Counted from the stretch's first letter, positions 44,560 through 55,955 are shown. The stretch is DNA of 64,000 bases from Carposina sasakii (GCA_014607495.2 CP053170.1:8370001-8434000), one strand, 5' to 3'. Numbers and translations: made by a program. The notes: generated by a model from the letters alone, not told the origin.

Positions 44560-44900
44560 AAGTAACTTAGTGTTCCTTGCGCTTTATTGTTCACAACTCT
44601 GCAACATATAACACTGTCTGTCTTCTCTATGATTGTGCAAAGCATTTGCTGTTTTCTTCAAATCTAGGTTTTGCTTGTGCCCAAACCACAAAAAGTTCTT
44701 TGAACTTTAGTTTCTACTTATATTGGCGAAGAAGTTTTCTCTTACTTATTTTTCAACTTAATTTGTACTTCATACAGATACTGTGCTATTTTATATGTAT
44801 GAATAAATATATATATATTTTGCTTGGGTTTGCCTCTGTACACTTTCTATGTAACTGTTAAGTCACTATATTGTCTTATGTTTGTGTGTACAATAAAGAA
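44560..44900 (+). repeat. Probable LINE 3' UTR
   Basis: It ends TGTGTGTACAATAAAGAATA, a tail form also seen near 6165, and contains no conserved coding motif. The ORF at 44577-44861 is not supported as a gene. Confidence 0.4.
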
Positions 44901-45065
44901 TACAAGAATGTATTCCTGAGTTCATTTGGTAGAGAAACATCTCCCTTTCATAATGGAAATAATCCTGTTGTAATAAATAGGTCGTCGCGGTAACTACCCT
45001 GCTGATATTGCTTATAGCCAAGTAATAATGAGCTAGAACAATCGTAAATGAGTAGTAAAACATAT

Positions 45066-45465
45066 ACTAGGTGTAAAAAGACAACTTTGGTATTTTAATA
45101 CCTCATATTCTTTGTAACATACTGATCATTTTTTTCTATGGAAGCACCCCTAGAAAACCACGGGTTTCCAAGATATTAAGGTTCAAAGTTACATTAATAT
45201 TATCATTTTTTTTTACATAAATACATCTGAAATCGGTTACCAAACATTTTTTTCAAAGATACCATGTCAAAATGTTATAATGTTACTTTTGTAGGTACAT
45301 CTGTACTTTGAGCATCAAACGAATACATTGCTTGCAATAAAATGTCAGTATTTTTTCATAATTTTTTTGTCACATCCCAGGGTTGGTTCCATAGAAAAAA
45401 ATCATCGTAACCTTACAAAGAATACGAGGTATTAAAAAAACATCGTTGTCTTTTTACACCCTATA
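45066..45465. mobile_element. M10 long-TIR element, about 400 bp
   Basis: GGTGTAAAAAGACAAC at the left corresponds to an inverted right end GGGTGTAAAAAGACAACG. The arms continue through AATACCTC, ATTCTTTGTAA and TTTTTTTCTATGGAA for about 90 bp. Flanks are TA-rich. Confidence 0.8.
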
Positions 45466-45484
45466 TGTAATACTTCTTATTGTT

Positions 45485-45640
45485 CTTATTTACATGACGT
45501 CTGCTCCTACCTGTCTACCTACTACCTTTGATTTGTAACTATTTCTACCCTATTTCTATTGTCTTGTTCTATGTTGTTTCTGTCCGTGTATGTATAATAC
45601 CCAAATAAAATCCTATTCTATTCTATTCTATTCTACTGCC
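45485..45640 (+). repeat. LINE tail with (TTCTA)n
   Basis: A T/C-rich 3' region with CCCAAATAAAATCCTATTC leads into a TTCTA microsatellite at 45614-45636. Confidence 0.45.
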
Positions 45641-46148
45641 GGCCTATCGACTTTCTTCGACCTTCATTACGAGAAGCGTTAGGGTGCGTTCCCACCGAAG
45701 ATGTGCGCCGTGCGTTGGATGGTATGTGTTTTTAAAGAACTAATAGAATCACTTAATTCACTTTAATAGCGCAAAAGTATGACGTAGTTACCAAATAAAG
45801 CTAAACCACAACCAAAAACGTTATGTTATGCACATTTGAAACGCTGTCCCCTTCTTCCCCTATTACAGGCAAGAAGTGGACAGGTCCAGTTAATGAATTT
45901 AAAACAAAAGAAAAAAACAACGGTAAACTAAGTGATTAAAATAAAAAACAATTTTTGAACACGAGACTAATTTATTAAAGTAACGCGATAACAGGTCGTG
46001 GGTGACTAATCCTGGTTTCTCCGATAAATATTAAAATTGTTTACAAAGTAGGCACGTAACTTTGGCGAGACGTATCCCCGGTAGCAGCCGAGGCAGCGAT
46101 GCGGTCACTTCCGTTAATAGTCGGCAATCCTTGGAATACTCCAAATCC

Positions 46149-46267
46149 AATCCAATTCCGAACGAAATCCAATTCCGAACGAAATCCAATTCCGAATGAA
46201 ATCCAAATCCGGACGAAATCCAAATCCGGACGAAATCCAAATCCGGACGAAATCCTAATCCGGACGT
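46149..46267. repeat. 17-bp minisatellite, 7 units
   Basis: Seven head-to-tail 17-mers: the first three are AATCCAATTCCGAACGA-type and the last four AATCCAAATCCGGACGA-type, so two subtypes expanded in blocks. Confidence 0.92.
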
Positions 46268-46325
46268 AATCGCCACCGAACCTGGAATTTAACAGATCCG
46301 GTGTAAGGCGGTGTGCCTCTTTCCA

Positions 46326-46530
46326 AATCTGCCAATCGGGTAATGTCTCCAAATAACAAATCAATACAATTAATATTATCCGATTGGCAGAGACATTCAC
46401 AAAGAAAAAATAAATGGGGCTGAGTAGAAAAAAATAATCCGAATATTCAGATTTAGCAATTTAAAAAAATTAAGAAAAAGGTAGAAGGTAACTACAAATA
46501 ATATTTGCTATCTGAATATTCGGAATAGGC
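46326..46530. repeat. Two hairpins
   Basis: ATCTGCCAATCGG (46326) pairs with CCGATTGGCAGA (46380); CCGAATATTCAGAT (46439) pairs with ATCTGAATATTCGG (46511). Both lie in the exon-like part or intron of the possible minus-strand unit. Confidence 0.6.
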
Positions 46531-48227
46531 GTTAAAAAAAAACACAATAAATAATACACAATAATATAAAATACATTAGATTATATGTATAAATACAGAA
46601 TAAAATAAATATATACCTATAATTACGAATAATATTATAGAAGAAGGTAGTTATAGGTGTGTAGCTGGTACCTTGGAATCGGATTATTACACAATAATTC
46701 CTTCTTATGTACCTTTGATTTCAATTAAATACGTTCATATTTAGGGCTAAACTCAAATATGAACTTAACTCAAGGATAGCGAATTAGAAATAAGTATACA
46801 ATTCATAATTAGGTAGCTATAACACGGTCAGCTAATGAGATACAGTAGCTATCCAGAATCCAGACCAACGATAAGTGCTAGAACACTATTTAGCACAGCA
46901 TAGAATATATAAACATTTTAACGAAGCTACAACGCACCTATAATTGCTACACGAAATAAATAGATAAAATATAGCTATATATATTCACTCACTTACCTAG
47001 TTCGAAGTGGCGACACTTATCACAGTTAATTTATTGAGTTGCACTATGGCGACTATTTGAATTGCAAAACAGCAGAAAGTAATACTTATAATAGGTAAGG
47101 AACGAGGAATTAACTTAGGCTTCAAAATTGTTCCTAACCTTTTGAGCCAAGCTTTGGTAATGAGCCCACCGCGCGAACGAGGCAACAAGCCTTGTATGTA
47201 CTTCGGCCGCACGGTTATTGACCTCAGCCTAGAATGGCCTTGCCATTGGTTAAGATTTTAATGTCCCCGCCCGGCGTGAATTTTAGAGATTTTATTACCA
47301 TAAAAGGTAATCTTGGTGCCAAAAAGACGAAATTCCGGCTAGACTGGCAACGCCCAAAACGTTTTTGAAATATAACGACGGCACCATGTCGCGGGAATTT
47401 TGAACAACGCGACACATTTCGTATCGCGCTAAATTTAGACAACGTTTAAAGCCAGCGAGCACAAGAACAGAGCTCTGGTAGAAACGACTTAGCCGAGCGA
47501 GGTTTTTGTACGTACAAAACAAACGAGAGATGTGTTGGGAGGTTTGCGTCATACTCATACTGTACCGGCCAGTCCATACACAGATTTCCCCGCACAGCTT
47601 TGGTAGAAACCTTTACACACTTTCACAGCACATTTAAACAACCACCGATTTTCAGTCAAACATATTCGATATTTACCTACAGTTTAATTTAAATTACTGC
47701 GACACGCAAATAGTGCGATTTCACCGGATCGTCGATGTCGGCGGCAGGTGTCATTCATATTATCAAATAAATCTACTTTCTTTCTTATATCATTAAGACA
47801 TAACCAATCTCGATATAGTCCCGCTGTGTGTGAAGACCTTTATTCAATGTAGCGAATTTATGTTCACAACATGTTTGTTTGTGTGTAACGTCAAGCCAGT
47901 GTCGGAAAAACAAACAAATATCCTTAAGTTGTTTAGTTCGTATAAATTGAATGAATGAAAATGAAATGAATTTGTCTTATTATCCGTGTTCTGAAAAAAA
48001 AAACTGTTTCGACTTTATTTTTACTGCTTTAGAAGCGAATTAAGATGTTTTATGTACATTTTTTGCTGGCTCTTTGTGTCTGCTGGCTCCGACAAAGATT
48101 AATGGTATGAACAATAAATTAGTTTTATCGTATTAACGATATAAAAATTGAGTTCAATCAAAAGATGAACGAAAAAGAATTACCTAGCAACGACTTTTAA
48201 TCTTTTCACATAATGTATATTTCATTA

Positions 48228-48470
48228 TCGTCATCATCATCAGCCTATTGCAGTCCACTGCTGGACGTAGGCCTTCCGCAGGGCACGCCACTAGACTGGG
48301 GGGGGGGGGGTATTTGCCCATAGTGACCACGCTGGGCAGGCGGGTTGGTGACCACAGTTTGTATTTTGGTCTATGTTGTCAACACGGGAGGCGCTGCTGC
48401 CCACCTCCCGGAAACTCGGGAACGGGTATGGGGTGGTACGAATTCTACTCTGCCGGCACCACGCAGCCAA
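48228..48470 (+). repeat. R2 repeat, full copy
   Basis: Starts in a TCATCATCATCAGCCTATTG stretch, continues CAGTCCACTGCTGGACGTAG, a 13-base G run at 48298-48310, CACGCTGGGCAGGCGGGTTG and GGGAGGCGCTGCTGCCCACC, ending near GGTATGGGGTGG. The CATCATCAT start resembles inverted RTE tails, so it may be LINE-derived. Confidence 0.75.
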
Positions 48471-48839
48471 TTTACATTTATTGGATTGTATGTAATTCTG
48501 TTGAAGTAATTTTTATGTAAGTAGTCACCAAAAATATTTGTTTTTAGCAAATTATAGCTAATACAAACAAGAACTTACATGAAAACTTTATGACAACTAC
48601 CCGCAGACGTACTCCGCTGCTATAGCACTTTGCGACACAGTTTGGTATGTCATGGGTCGTGAAGTCCAGACCGCAACATACATCTGTGACTAATTATGAT
48701 TAGTCGGAGATTGGTACCATTTGGATGAATTGACACATAACTATATTTTTAATTTTCCACTTTCGTTTCCTCATATTAATTGTAGTTAAATTAGTTGAGT
48801 TAGTTGGTTCGGTAGTTAGGACTAACTTGAAAAACTAAT

Positions 48840-49040
48840 GCTGATGATGCCACGGGTGTTGACGAAACATATGTCGATTAACAATTTTAATTGGTTTTCG
48901 GATTAGCAGCTATGTATTTATGGTTGCATGCTAGGTGCTTGGATCTGGCTTCTCGTTACGACTGTAGTGTCTTGTGTTGTGTTGACCATGAGTCGGCAAA
49001 TCCGAGGGTCAGCAGAGTGTGTAGGGCCCGGTGGTCGGCG
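48840..49040. mobile_element. M7 element, one arm and centre
   Basis: GATGCCACGGGTGTTGACGA, GTTGCATGCTAGGTGCTTGG and TGTAGGGCCCGGTGG match the inverted centre and one arm of 57631-57934. Confidence 0.65.
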
Positions 49041-49538
49041 AACCTTCGATGGAAATGTTCATTTCCTCAATTCACAATTTTTTTCATACAATATTTGAAT
49101 TTGAAATTTAAAAAATCTGCTGAGTCTCATTGACTGTTATGATTGTAATAAGAATTTTTTCTCTTGGTTAGACCCCTATATTTAAAACCGTTCTGTGTTT
49201 ATTTCATTACTGATTTATTGTCAAGTTCTGAAAGACAATGTGATGTACTCGTACTTGGCAATCTAATTTATATACTCTTCCATAATGAACTTTAGGCTAT
49301 TATTATAAAGTTAGAATTCCTTCGAAACGTAACAGATTATACAGCTAAGCCCTCACATTTGTCTTATTTTGTCTGTTGTAAAGTTAACCTTCCGCAGTTG
49401 AGTTAAATAACAAATTTCCTTGAGTGACTTTACTGTAAGGCTTAAGTAAATAAATTGGGATAATTCCCTATGTTGAGACAAAGTTAATTTAAATTCTAAC
49501 ATGATAATAATAAGATGTATAAATACATACCTAATAGA

Positions 49539-49950
49539 CACTGGCGGACTAACAGGGGGGCGGTGGGGGCGGTCCGCCCCGGGCCCCACATCTGAGGGGC
49601 CTCGGATTGGCATATTTAAAAAAAAAATTCCTTGTCTACTCAGACAATGTTATTTTAACATAATCTGCTGTAATTAAACCATTCTTCCGATCATTTACCA
49701 TAATAAGTAAACGGTGTAGGTACCTAATTCATCTAAGTTCATAAGATTCATAACCAGAGGTCGGAATTAGGTAGAGTCATTTATGTACTTGCATCGAAAT
49801 GTTGAAATTAATGTGGACCTTCCCAGGATTTCTAATGGATAGTTTCTATCTATCTGCATTTGTTTAATTCAGTAAATCTGGAGGGCGGGCGCCAGGGGGC
49901 CCTAAAATTAAAGACCGCCCCGGGCCTCAAAAAGTCTTAGTCCGCCAGTG
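49539..49950. mobile_element. hAT-type element, 412 bp, perfect 8-bp TSD
   Basis: CACTGGCGGACTAACAGG and the inverted end CACTGGCGGACTAAGACT bound it; CTAATAGA is duplicated at 49531-49538 and 49951-49958. Subterminal GC-rich CCGCCCCGGGCCCC blocks occur near both ends. Its centre shares about 30 bp (GGAATTAGGTAGAGTCATTT) with M9, inverted. Confidence 0.9.
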
Positions 49951-50029
49951 CTAATAGATTGAGGGCTTTTATTACATTATAGCGTATCAGATGAGACGAC
50001 GTGAAAGTTCGTGTGATGATGTGAAACTC

Positions 50030-50216
50030 CACAGAGCTATCAGCCCTATTTCCTTCAGTATAGGCTCGAGAACGAGTGTCTATTCTAATTCTTAAGTCTA
50101 TTTTTTACATGCAAAGTACATCCACTTAGTTTATCTAGTTATTAATAGCTCTGTGAATTTGACGTTTAAAAGTGAGACATCTCGCTCTCACCAAATTCAT
50201 CATACCGGTGCAGATA
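50030..50216. mobile_element. M5 element, left arm lost
   Basis: Centre (TAGGCTCGAGAACGAGTGTC) and right arm are nearly identical to 1200-1388. Confidence 0.8.
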
Positions 50217-50311
50217 TGGTTAGGTACTTTCTACATAAAAACGTGGTTCAACGATAGGACATAGTAGTAGTATTAGTGGACATAGATACAAGAAGACGTC
50301 TTGTCCTATGC

Positions 50312-50503
50312 TTATGCGGGGCTTCACTAGAATACATCAGGTGCATTTCCTTCCGTGCATGTTATAAGAGTCGACTAAGGAACGGTGATCAGCTAGTCAC
50401 TTGTCACTGATCTTATACATCTGCCTAGCTATGCTGAACGTGACCCTGAGATTTTGAGTAAGTTCCTGCAGTTGTGACTACCCCAGTATGAGAACACAGC
50501 TGT
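50312..50503 (-). repeat. R1 repeat, near full length
   Basis: TGCGGGGCTTCACTAGAATA to GAGAACACAGCTG inverted, including AAGAGTCGACTAAGGAAC. Confidence 0.75.
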
Positions 50504-50574
50504 TAGTTAAAATGTTCTGTGTGATAGGGACGATGACAGTGTTGTATCTAGCTAGGCCCTAAACCCACGTCCTA

Positions 50575-50690
50575 AACCTGCGAAAATTGGTTAGAAGTGG
50601 CACCATGTGGTTCTATTAGGCCCTTGGTGCTCTGCCTACCCCGTAAGGGATAAAGGGGTGATTATACGTATGTATATGTAAACCTGCAAT
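50575..50690 (-). repeat. R3 repeat, one end
   Basis: GAAGTGGCACCATGTGGTTC, TTGGTGCTCTGCCTACCCCG and TAAGGGATAAAGGGGTG. Confidence 0.7.
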
Positions 50691-50699
50691 CATATTATA

Positions 50700-51640
50700 A
50701 TCCTGTCACAGAGCAAAATAAATAAATACAATAACGATAAATGGCTATCCTGTTCCCTTTTTTTCGAAACAAAGTAATTTTAGGACAAAGCCATCGAAAC
50801 GAACTCAAGGGCGTGCTCTACTTTTGTTGATGAATAATTTTGTTTGGCTCCGGCAGCTGAAAGGAAACCATTGCGTTTAACGCTCAATATATTAATTTAG
50901 GTAACGAAATACACAACAATAAAATAAAACAGTCTTTGTGATTACATGATGCTTGTTTTTGATCCACTCAAAAAGTTTGTTAAAAAGCTATCTATTTTAA
51001 TGTGACTATAATATAATAATAGTTTAAAACATATCGGCCCCTTATTATCCATCTAGTAAAAGCTTGTCAAATTCGTATTACGTAAAGTGAATTTCAAATG
51101 AATTTTGAAATTTCAACACGAATTTTGTACAATTTTCGCTATCGCGCTACTTCGGCTTTGCTATTGCCTATAATTAGGGGTTAATTACTACTTTCCTTGA
51201 TCACGATCGTATAGTAATGGGAACAGCCTCGCCTTTTTAAAGTATATTTTTACTTAAACATTATACAGAATGAATCAAAAAGGAAATTTTTAGTGGAAAG
51301 CTATAAATATATAGACATACATTACCTACGAGTATCTATGCTTGTGCCAAGGTTTTACAATGGTTTCTCGCGCCCGGAAAATGTAAAAATAATTTTCCTT
51401 GGAAAAAAAAAGAACGTAAAACACTGAAATTAGGAAAGTTGCTGACAGCGGCTCCTTTATTAAATCTGTCATACACTTTAATGTATAACGAGGAGTTTGA
51501 AGGCAGAAATCTGTAAGTTTTGAAGAGAAATAATAAGTTTACGTTGTCTTGTAACAGGCCAACAAATTAACCTTAACAAATTTTGTTTTGATAATTTTAT
51601 CCAAAACGTAAAATTGCCCGCTCTAAATTTTCTCTAATTC
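50700..51640. other. No gene or repeat recognised
   Basis: AT-rich; no ORF with family motifs. Confidence 0.4.
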
Positions 51641-51656
51641 TTAATTATTTATTATG

Positions 51657-51775
51657 AGTAATTGACCCGGTGGCTCAGTGGTAAGAGCGCTGGCACGCGG
51701 AATGCAGAGGTCGTGGGTTCGATTCCCACCCGGGTGAGGAATTTTTTCCATTTCTTTATTAATAATTTTATAATA
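51657..51775 (+). mobile_element. SINE-A copy, no 5' extension
   Basis: Head GACCCGGTGGCTCAGTGGTA with intact D-arm and T-arm complementarity, then AGGAATTTTTTCCATTTC and the AT tail. Confidence 0.85.
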
Positions 51776-51889
51776 TATAATATCTTGACTAAGATAAAAA
51801 CACTTCTCCATAATATAATCCGTTAGGATATGGTTGATCGTTTCATCATTAAAACATTGTACTGAGGGATTCAACTTTGTTTGCCGAGA

Positions 51890-52090
51890 TTTGGCTTATA
51901 TATAGCTATCGGGATGAAAAATAACGTTTCCAATAATGTAATTTCAAAAAGAGATGGTAAAATTCGTCATCCGAGTAATTGACCCGGTGGCTCAGTGGTA
52001 AGAGCGCTGGCACGCGGAATGCAGAGGTCGTGGGTTCGATTCCCACCCGGGTGAGGAATTTTTTCAATTTCTTTATTAATAATTCTTAAT
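51890..52090 (+). mobile_element. SINE-A copy with 5' extension
   Basis: The head at 51979 matches the previous copy almost perfectly. Its 5' module starts near TATAGCTATCGGGATGAAAA and is shared, inverted, with 63480-63570. Confidence 0.85.
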
Positions 52091-52486
52091 TATTTATTTC
52101 ATTATTATTATTTTAATTTTTTTATTTGAACCTCTAACGATTCGATCAAAAAATATTAACTCCTACTATATTTAAGGTCCCTGGCTGGACCGCATGTCTC
52201 GGGAATCTAAGGAAAGCGTAGTCATGTCAACAGTTTACTACTAACATTTATCTCTACGTCATCCGATAGCGTAAGTTGCTACATTTTCTACACAAACCAT
52301 TTCAAATTTAGCCGTCGTTTGCAGAAGGTCGAAACTACAATACAGAACTACATTAACTTGTTGCCTCGGTATTCGATACTCAGGTAGTAAAACATACACT
52401 TAGTCTACAGTTCACCACTTACTGAAATACACCCTAGAGTGCTTTTCACCAAATAGTTCCTTGGGATGATGGCGCTAGTTACTATA

Positions 52487-52864
52487 CAGGGTGATTTTTG
52501 GTCGTCAACGTTCCCGAAAACTAAGGAATCTCCTCATCATCACGATAATTTTTCTCCATGGAAGCATACCTGGGAAGTGTCTGGTTTCCAAAATATTAGG
52601 GTCCAAAGTTGAGTAAATAGACTGCGTTTTTCTGCATAAATGCACATAGACGCGCGTAGCAGGATTTTTTCACGAAAAATAATTAATATCTGTCTTTAAA
52701 AAAACTAACATAAACACTAGACACTATAAATTTCGCACGATCAAGGAATTTAAAATTTTTTTCAAAAAAAAATAATTTTTTTCCCAGCATTTTTTTTGGC
52801 ATAAACTTACTTTATTTCATGTATAGAATACGTACCCTTCGTTAAAGGTGACAAAAACATCCTG
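52487..52864. mobile_element. M1 TIR element, inverted, complete, 378 bp
   Basis: CAGGGTGATTTTTGGTCGTC to GACAAAAACATCCTG with TA on both sides. Confidence 0.88.
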
Positions 52865-53404
52865 TATACAATATCAGTGTTACTCGCGTTACTGCATACA
52901 AAAGAATGTTAATTCAGAAATCAAGCATAGAAGTTATTCTTTGAAACGGGCTCTACCATGCCTTCATCAAAGAGACAGTGATTGAATCTTAGAGTATAGG
53001 TACATAAGCTATCTTAAGAGTATATACTTGAGAGTAAATTTTGTACAACATTAGCATAATTTTCTTAGTTTTCTACTGATTGACAGTGGCATGCTATATA
53101 ATATTATACCACCTAACTACGCTGCGTGGTTTTCAGTGACTTTAGCAGGTGTACAGTGATTGTTATATCTTCTCTTCTGTTCTTTCACAGAGGATTGAAT
53201 CCCTGAAGACTTTATCGATACTTCTTCAGTGTGCAAATTGGGAAAACAATAAAACGAAGACTAAAACGAAATACCTTCGACTTATTGCAGAAATAAAGAA
53301 AATGGAGTCTTAAAAACTTACGTCAAGAACTGAGGTTTATTAAAAGACAAATGCTCGTGGTAAATTTTCCCACTCGGGTGAGAGGTGTCTTCTTTGTCAT
53401 GAGA

Positions 53405-53585
53405 GTTATTTCCCAATGGTTAAGAGTGGTCAGTTTGAGTTAAACCTTTATTGATATAGTGTTAGATGATACATTCTTTTTACTTTTTTCTTACAGTATT
53501 TTTTGACATAACAATTATTTTCCAATGGTTGAGTGTGGTCAGTTTGAGTCAACCTTTAATGATATGGGGTTAGATGTTACATTCG
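53405..53585 (+). repeat. Tandem duplication, about 111-bp period
   Basis: CAATGGTTAAGAGTGGTCAG at 53415 recurs as CAATGGTTGAGTGTGGTCAG about 110 bp later, each followed by AACCTTTA, GATAT and GTTAGATG-TACATTC. Two diverged copies. Confidence 0.75.
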
Positions 53586-53599
53586 CAGTTCGAAATGTT

Positions 53600-54395
53600 T
53601 AGTTAACTTACAATAGTAAACAGTCTTGGTTTGACCTACTAACCTATATACCTACGTAATGTTTTGATCTTAATATCGAGGTCAAAAGAACACGACCATA
53701 TTGAAATTCAGTTTAATTAATTTCCCAAAGTCAGAGGGATTCAAATGAGGACTATCAGAAATACGTGCCAAGATTAATTATGCGAAAGTGACCGCTATTT
53801 TCTCTAAGGCCAATCAAGGCTATTTATCATATCAATAATCGCTGACTCAAACTTATACACTACTTTTGAAAAAAAAAAAACTCTTACCTTAAAAGGAAAC
53901 TCTCTATTCTATTCTATTATTCTTCTATTATATTCTACAATATTACCATAGTAATTTTCGAAAAGGACTTTAGTCTTCAAAAACACTCCTAAATTTTAAT
54001 TTTATCACAGCAATAAATATGAATCATCATTTCTAATATAATTTCTAATACATGAAGAGATAACAAATAAACAAACATTACTTTCCCATTTGAAATGCTT
54101 ATTAGTTAGTTAATTAGTTGGGATTTTAAATAGGGTTAGTTTACAATAATAATGATTTATGTAACGTTATGAAATAATTTTTTTGTGTGTCAGAAAAACA
54201 GTCACTTCTACTGGTTCGATATCTTTGTAAACTGAATAGAATCGTAAAAATAGGGGCAACAGTAAAATACATGATAGTGCATGCCTTAACATACCGTTTA
54301 CCGTCACCTAACATGACGACATTGATTTGTGATCAAAGTTTTCAGGGTTCCATATCCAAAGGGTAATAACCTCATTTATTCAAAGAAAATCACCC
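53600..54395. other. No gene or defined repeat recognised
   Basis: AT-rich; a TTCTA-rich patch at 53907-53935. Confidence 0.4.
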
Positions 54396-54402
54396 GCACC
54401 CT

Positions 54403-54587
54403 TATTTTGTAACTTGCGACCGGTCGCTAAATGTCAAAAGACGACTACGCGACCAATTCCAAGAAACCCTGTTCTGTAATCAAGCAGTATGGTGCACTGA
54501 CTTTTTAATCTAGTAGGATAATACCAAATGTCAATTTTGACAGCGACTATCCAGCGATTGCGACCGGTTGCAAGTTACAAAATCACC
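54403..54587. mobile_element. M11 TIR element, about 185 bp
   Basis: TTTTGTAACTTGCGACCGGT at the left corresponds to an inverted right end TTTTGTAACTTGCAACCGGT. TCACCCG lies 7 bp outside the left arm region and directly after the right arm. Confidence 0.7.
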
Positions 54588-54604
54588 CGATTGCGTGAAA
54601 ATTT

Positions 54605-54990
54605 TGACCCGGTGTCACCCTAACAACTAAGACGAATCTAATGATACCTCTCAAGCTCAAAGCAACAATCCATTTAGGCTTTTGAGCTTGCCAAAGAAAT
54701 ATACATACTCGTACATATACAGAGTATAACAGAAAGGGCATTGTAAGCGAAAATCTATGTAAATAGCCCAATAAGAGAACCTATTCCAAAATTTGAGACT
54801 AGAAATCACATTTTTCTTTTTCAAGATTGTACGAACGAACATTCCTGCCCGAGGTGTTTAGGAATTCTCCATACTATCTAGTACTTAACTATTCCTTTAA
54901 GTGGGCTGTTTATATAGCTTTTTGATTAACATATCCCTTTTGTTACATCCTGTATATACTCGAAAAAAATAACCCTCCTCCTGGCACGGT
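54605..54990 (+). repeat. R4 repeat split by M2
   Basis: CCTCTCAAGCTCAAAGCAAC left of the insert, and CTCGAAAAAAATAACCCTCC with CGGTCGGGTAAATAC right of it; continuous in the copy at 59040. Confidence 0.65.
54720..54952. mobile_element. M2 palindromic element inserted in R4
   Basis: CAGAGTATAACAGAAAGGGC to CTTTTGTTACATCCTG, TA on both sides, arms diverged. Confidence 0.78.
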
Positions 54991-55129
54991 CGGGTAAATA
55001 CGGGACCCTATTATTAAAACCCTATCTGGCTTTACCTATCACTTGAACCGTGATATCTAGACTGACGACATTTTTTCCTGGATGATGTATTTCTGTAGCC
55101 GCTACGACTTACATAAATACATTACTATA

Positions 55130-55312
55130 CAGGATATAACAAAGAGGGTATGTTAAGCGAAAAGCTACGTAAAATGCCCACTATAGGGAACCTATTCACA
55201 AAATTTGAGACTCGAAATCACATGTTTATTTTTCTTATATGAAAATTCTTAAGATGTTTAAGAATTCTCCATACTATCTGGAAAAATAAACATGTGATTT
55301 CGAGTCTCAACA
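55130..55312. mobile_element. M2 element, right terminus lost
   Basis: CAGGATATAACAAAGAGGGT after TA, both inner arms, then a stop at GAGTCTCAA. Confidence 0.75.
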
Positions 55313-55699
55313 AATATTCTTTCCATTTATATATATCCTACGTACGGAACCCTTGGCACACGAGTCAGACTCGTGATTGGTCAGTTTTTTACGATACTTA
55401 CGAAATGGGACCAGTGTAGTGTATTTTTGTCAACAATTTTATGGACTGTGAAACCTTTGATGTCAAATGGTATTCTTTGAAGCTAGTACGGATTGTTGAT
55501 TGATATAACTTTTTGAAGATTGGCCTTGAAGTTATTTTAGTTATATTAGTACTAAAAGTATATATCTATGTACCGTAAAAAATGTATTACCCAATATTTT
55601 GAGTCATGTCTCAAAGATTTTGTCACGGATTGTGCTGATGTGGGACTTAACTAGAATACATCAGCTCCTCTCCTTTATTGCATGTCATAAAAGTCGACT

Positions 55700-55808
55700 A
55701 CAGCTAATTTCTATAAGAGATCTTGACAGATTGCATATCTCAAAAATTTCAAATTAGGAATAAAAAAGTCCTAGATTTTTTTAGATCTCTCGTATTGAAA
55801 TTAGACCT
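55700..55808. mobile_element. M6 element inserted in R1
   Basis: CTAATTTCTATAAGAGATCT and TAGATCTCTCGTATTGAAAT mirror each other as in 3782-3918. Confidence 0.6.
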
Positions 55809-55849
55809 TGTCGCTGATCTTTTACATTGAGCGTGGTTGTACCTTCTTC

Positions 55850-55955
55850 TCCAGCCTATTGCAGTCCACTGCTGAACGTAGGCCTCCGCCAGGACACGCC
55901 ACAAGGCTATTGCCACAGGGGGGTTTTGCCCATAGTCACCACGCTGGGCAGGCGA
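55850..55955 (+). repeat. R2 repeat inserted in R1
   Basis: CCAGCCTATTGCAGTCCACT to ACCACGCTGGGCAGGCG. Confidence 0.7.

Larger units (their letters stand above)
45950..47760 (-). other. Possible spliced minus-strand transcription unit, unidentified
   Basis: On the minus strand: a GC-richer unique region (47760-46998) ends CTAG before a strong GTAAGTGAGT donor; a pyrimidine-rich acceptor TTTTTTCTACTCAG lies at about 46415; the exon-like part holds a hairpin and the 17-bp minisatellite; AATAAA occurs at about 45973. The 119-codon frame at 46041-46400 has no ATG and is mostly minisatellite. It could be a noncoding RNA, a gene end or part of an unknown retroelement. Confidence 0.25.

Noticed and set aside
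45866..45940. Next DPP6/DPP10-type exon after a good acceptor (CCCTATTACAG)
   Set aside because: The phase fits, but the product KKWTGPVNEFKTK does not resemble the family and ends in a stop after about 20 codons without a donor.
46041..46400. 119-codon ORF with a repeated FRPDLDFVRIW pattern
   Set aside because: The periodicity comes from the 17-bp minisatellite and the frame lacks an ATG.
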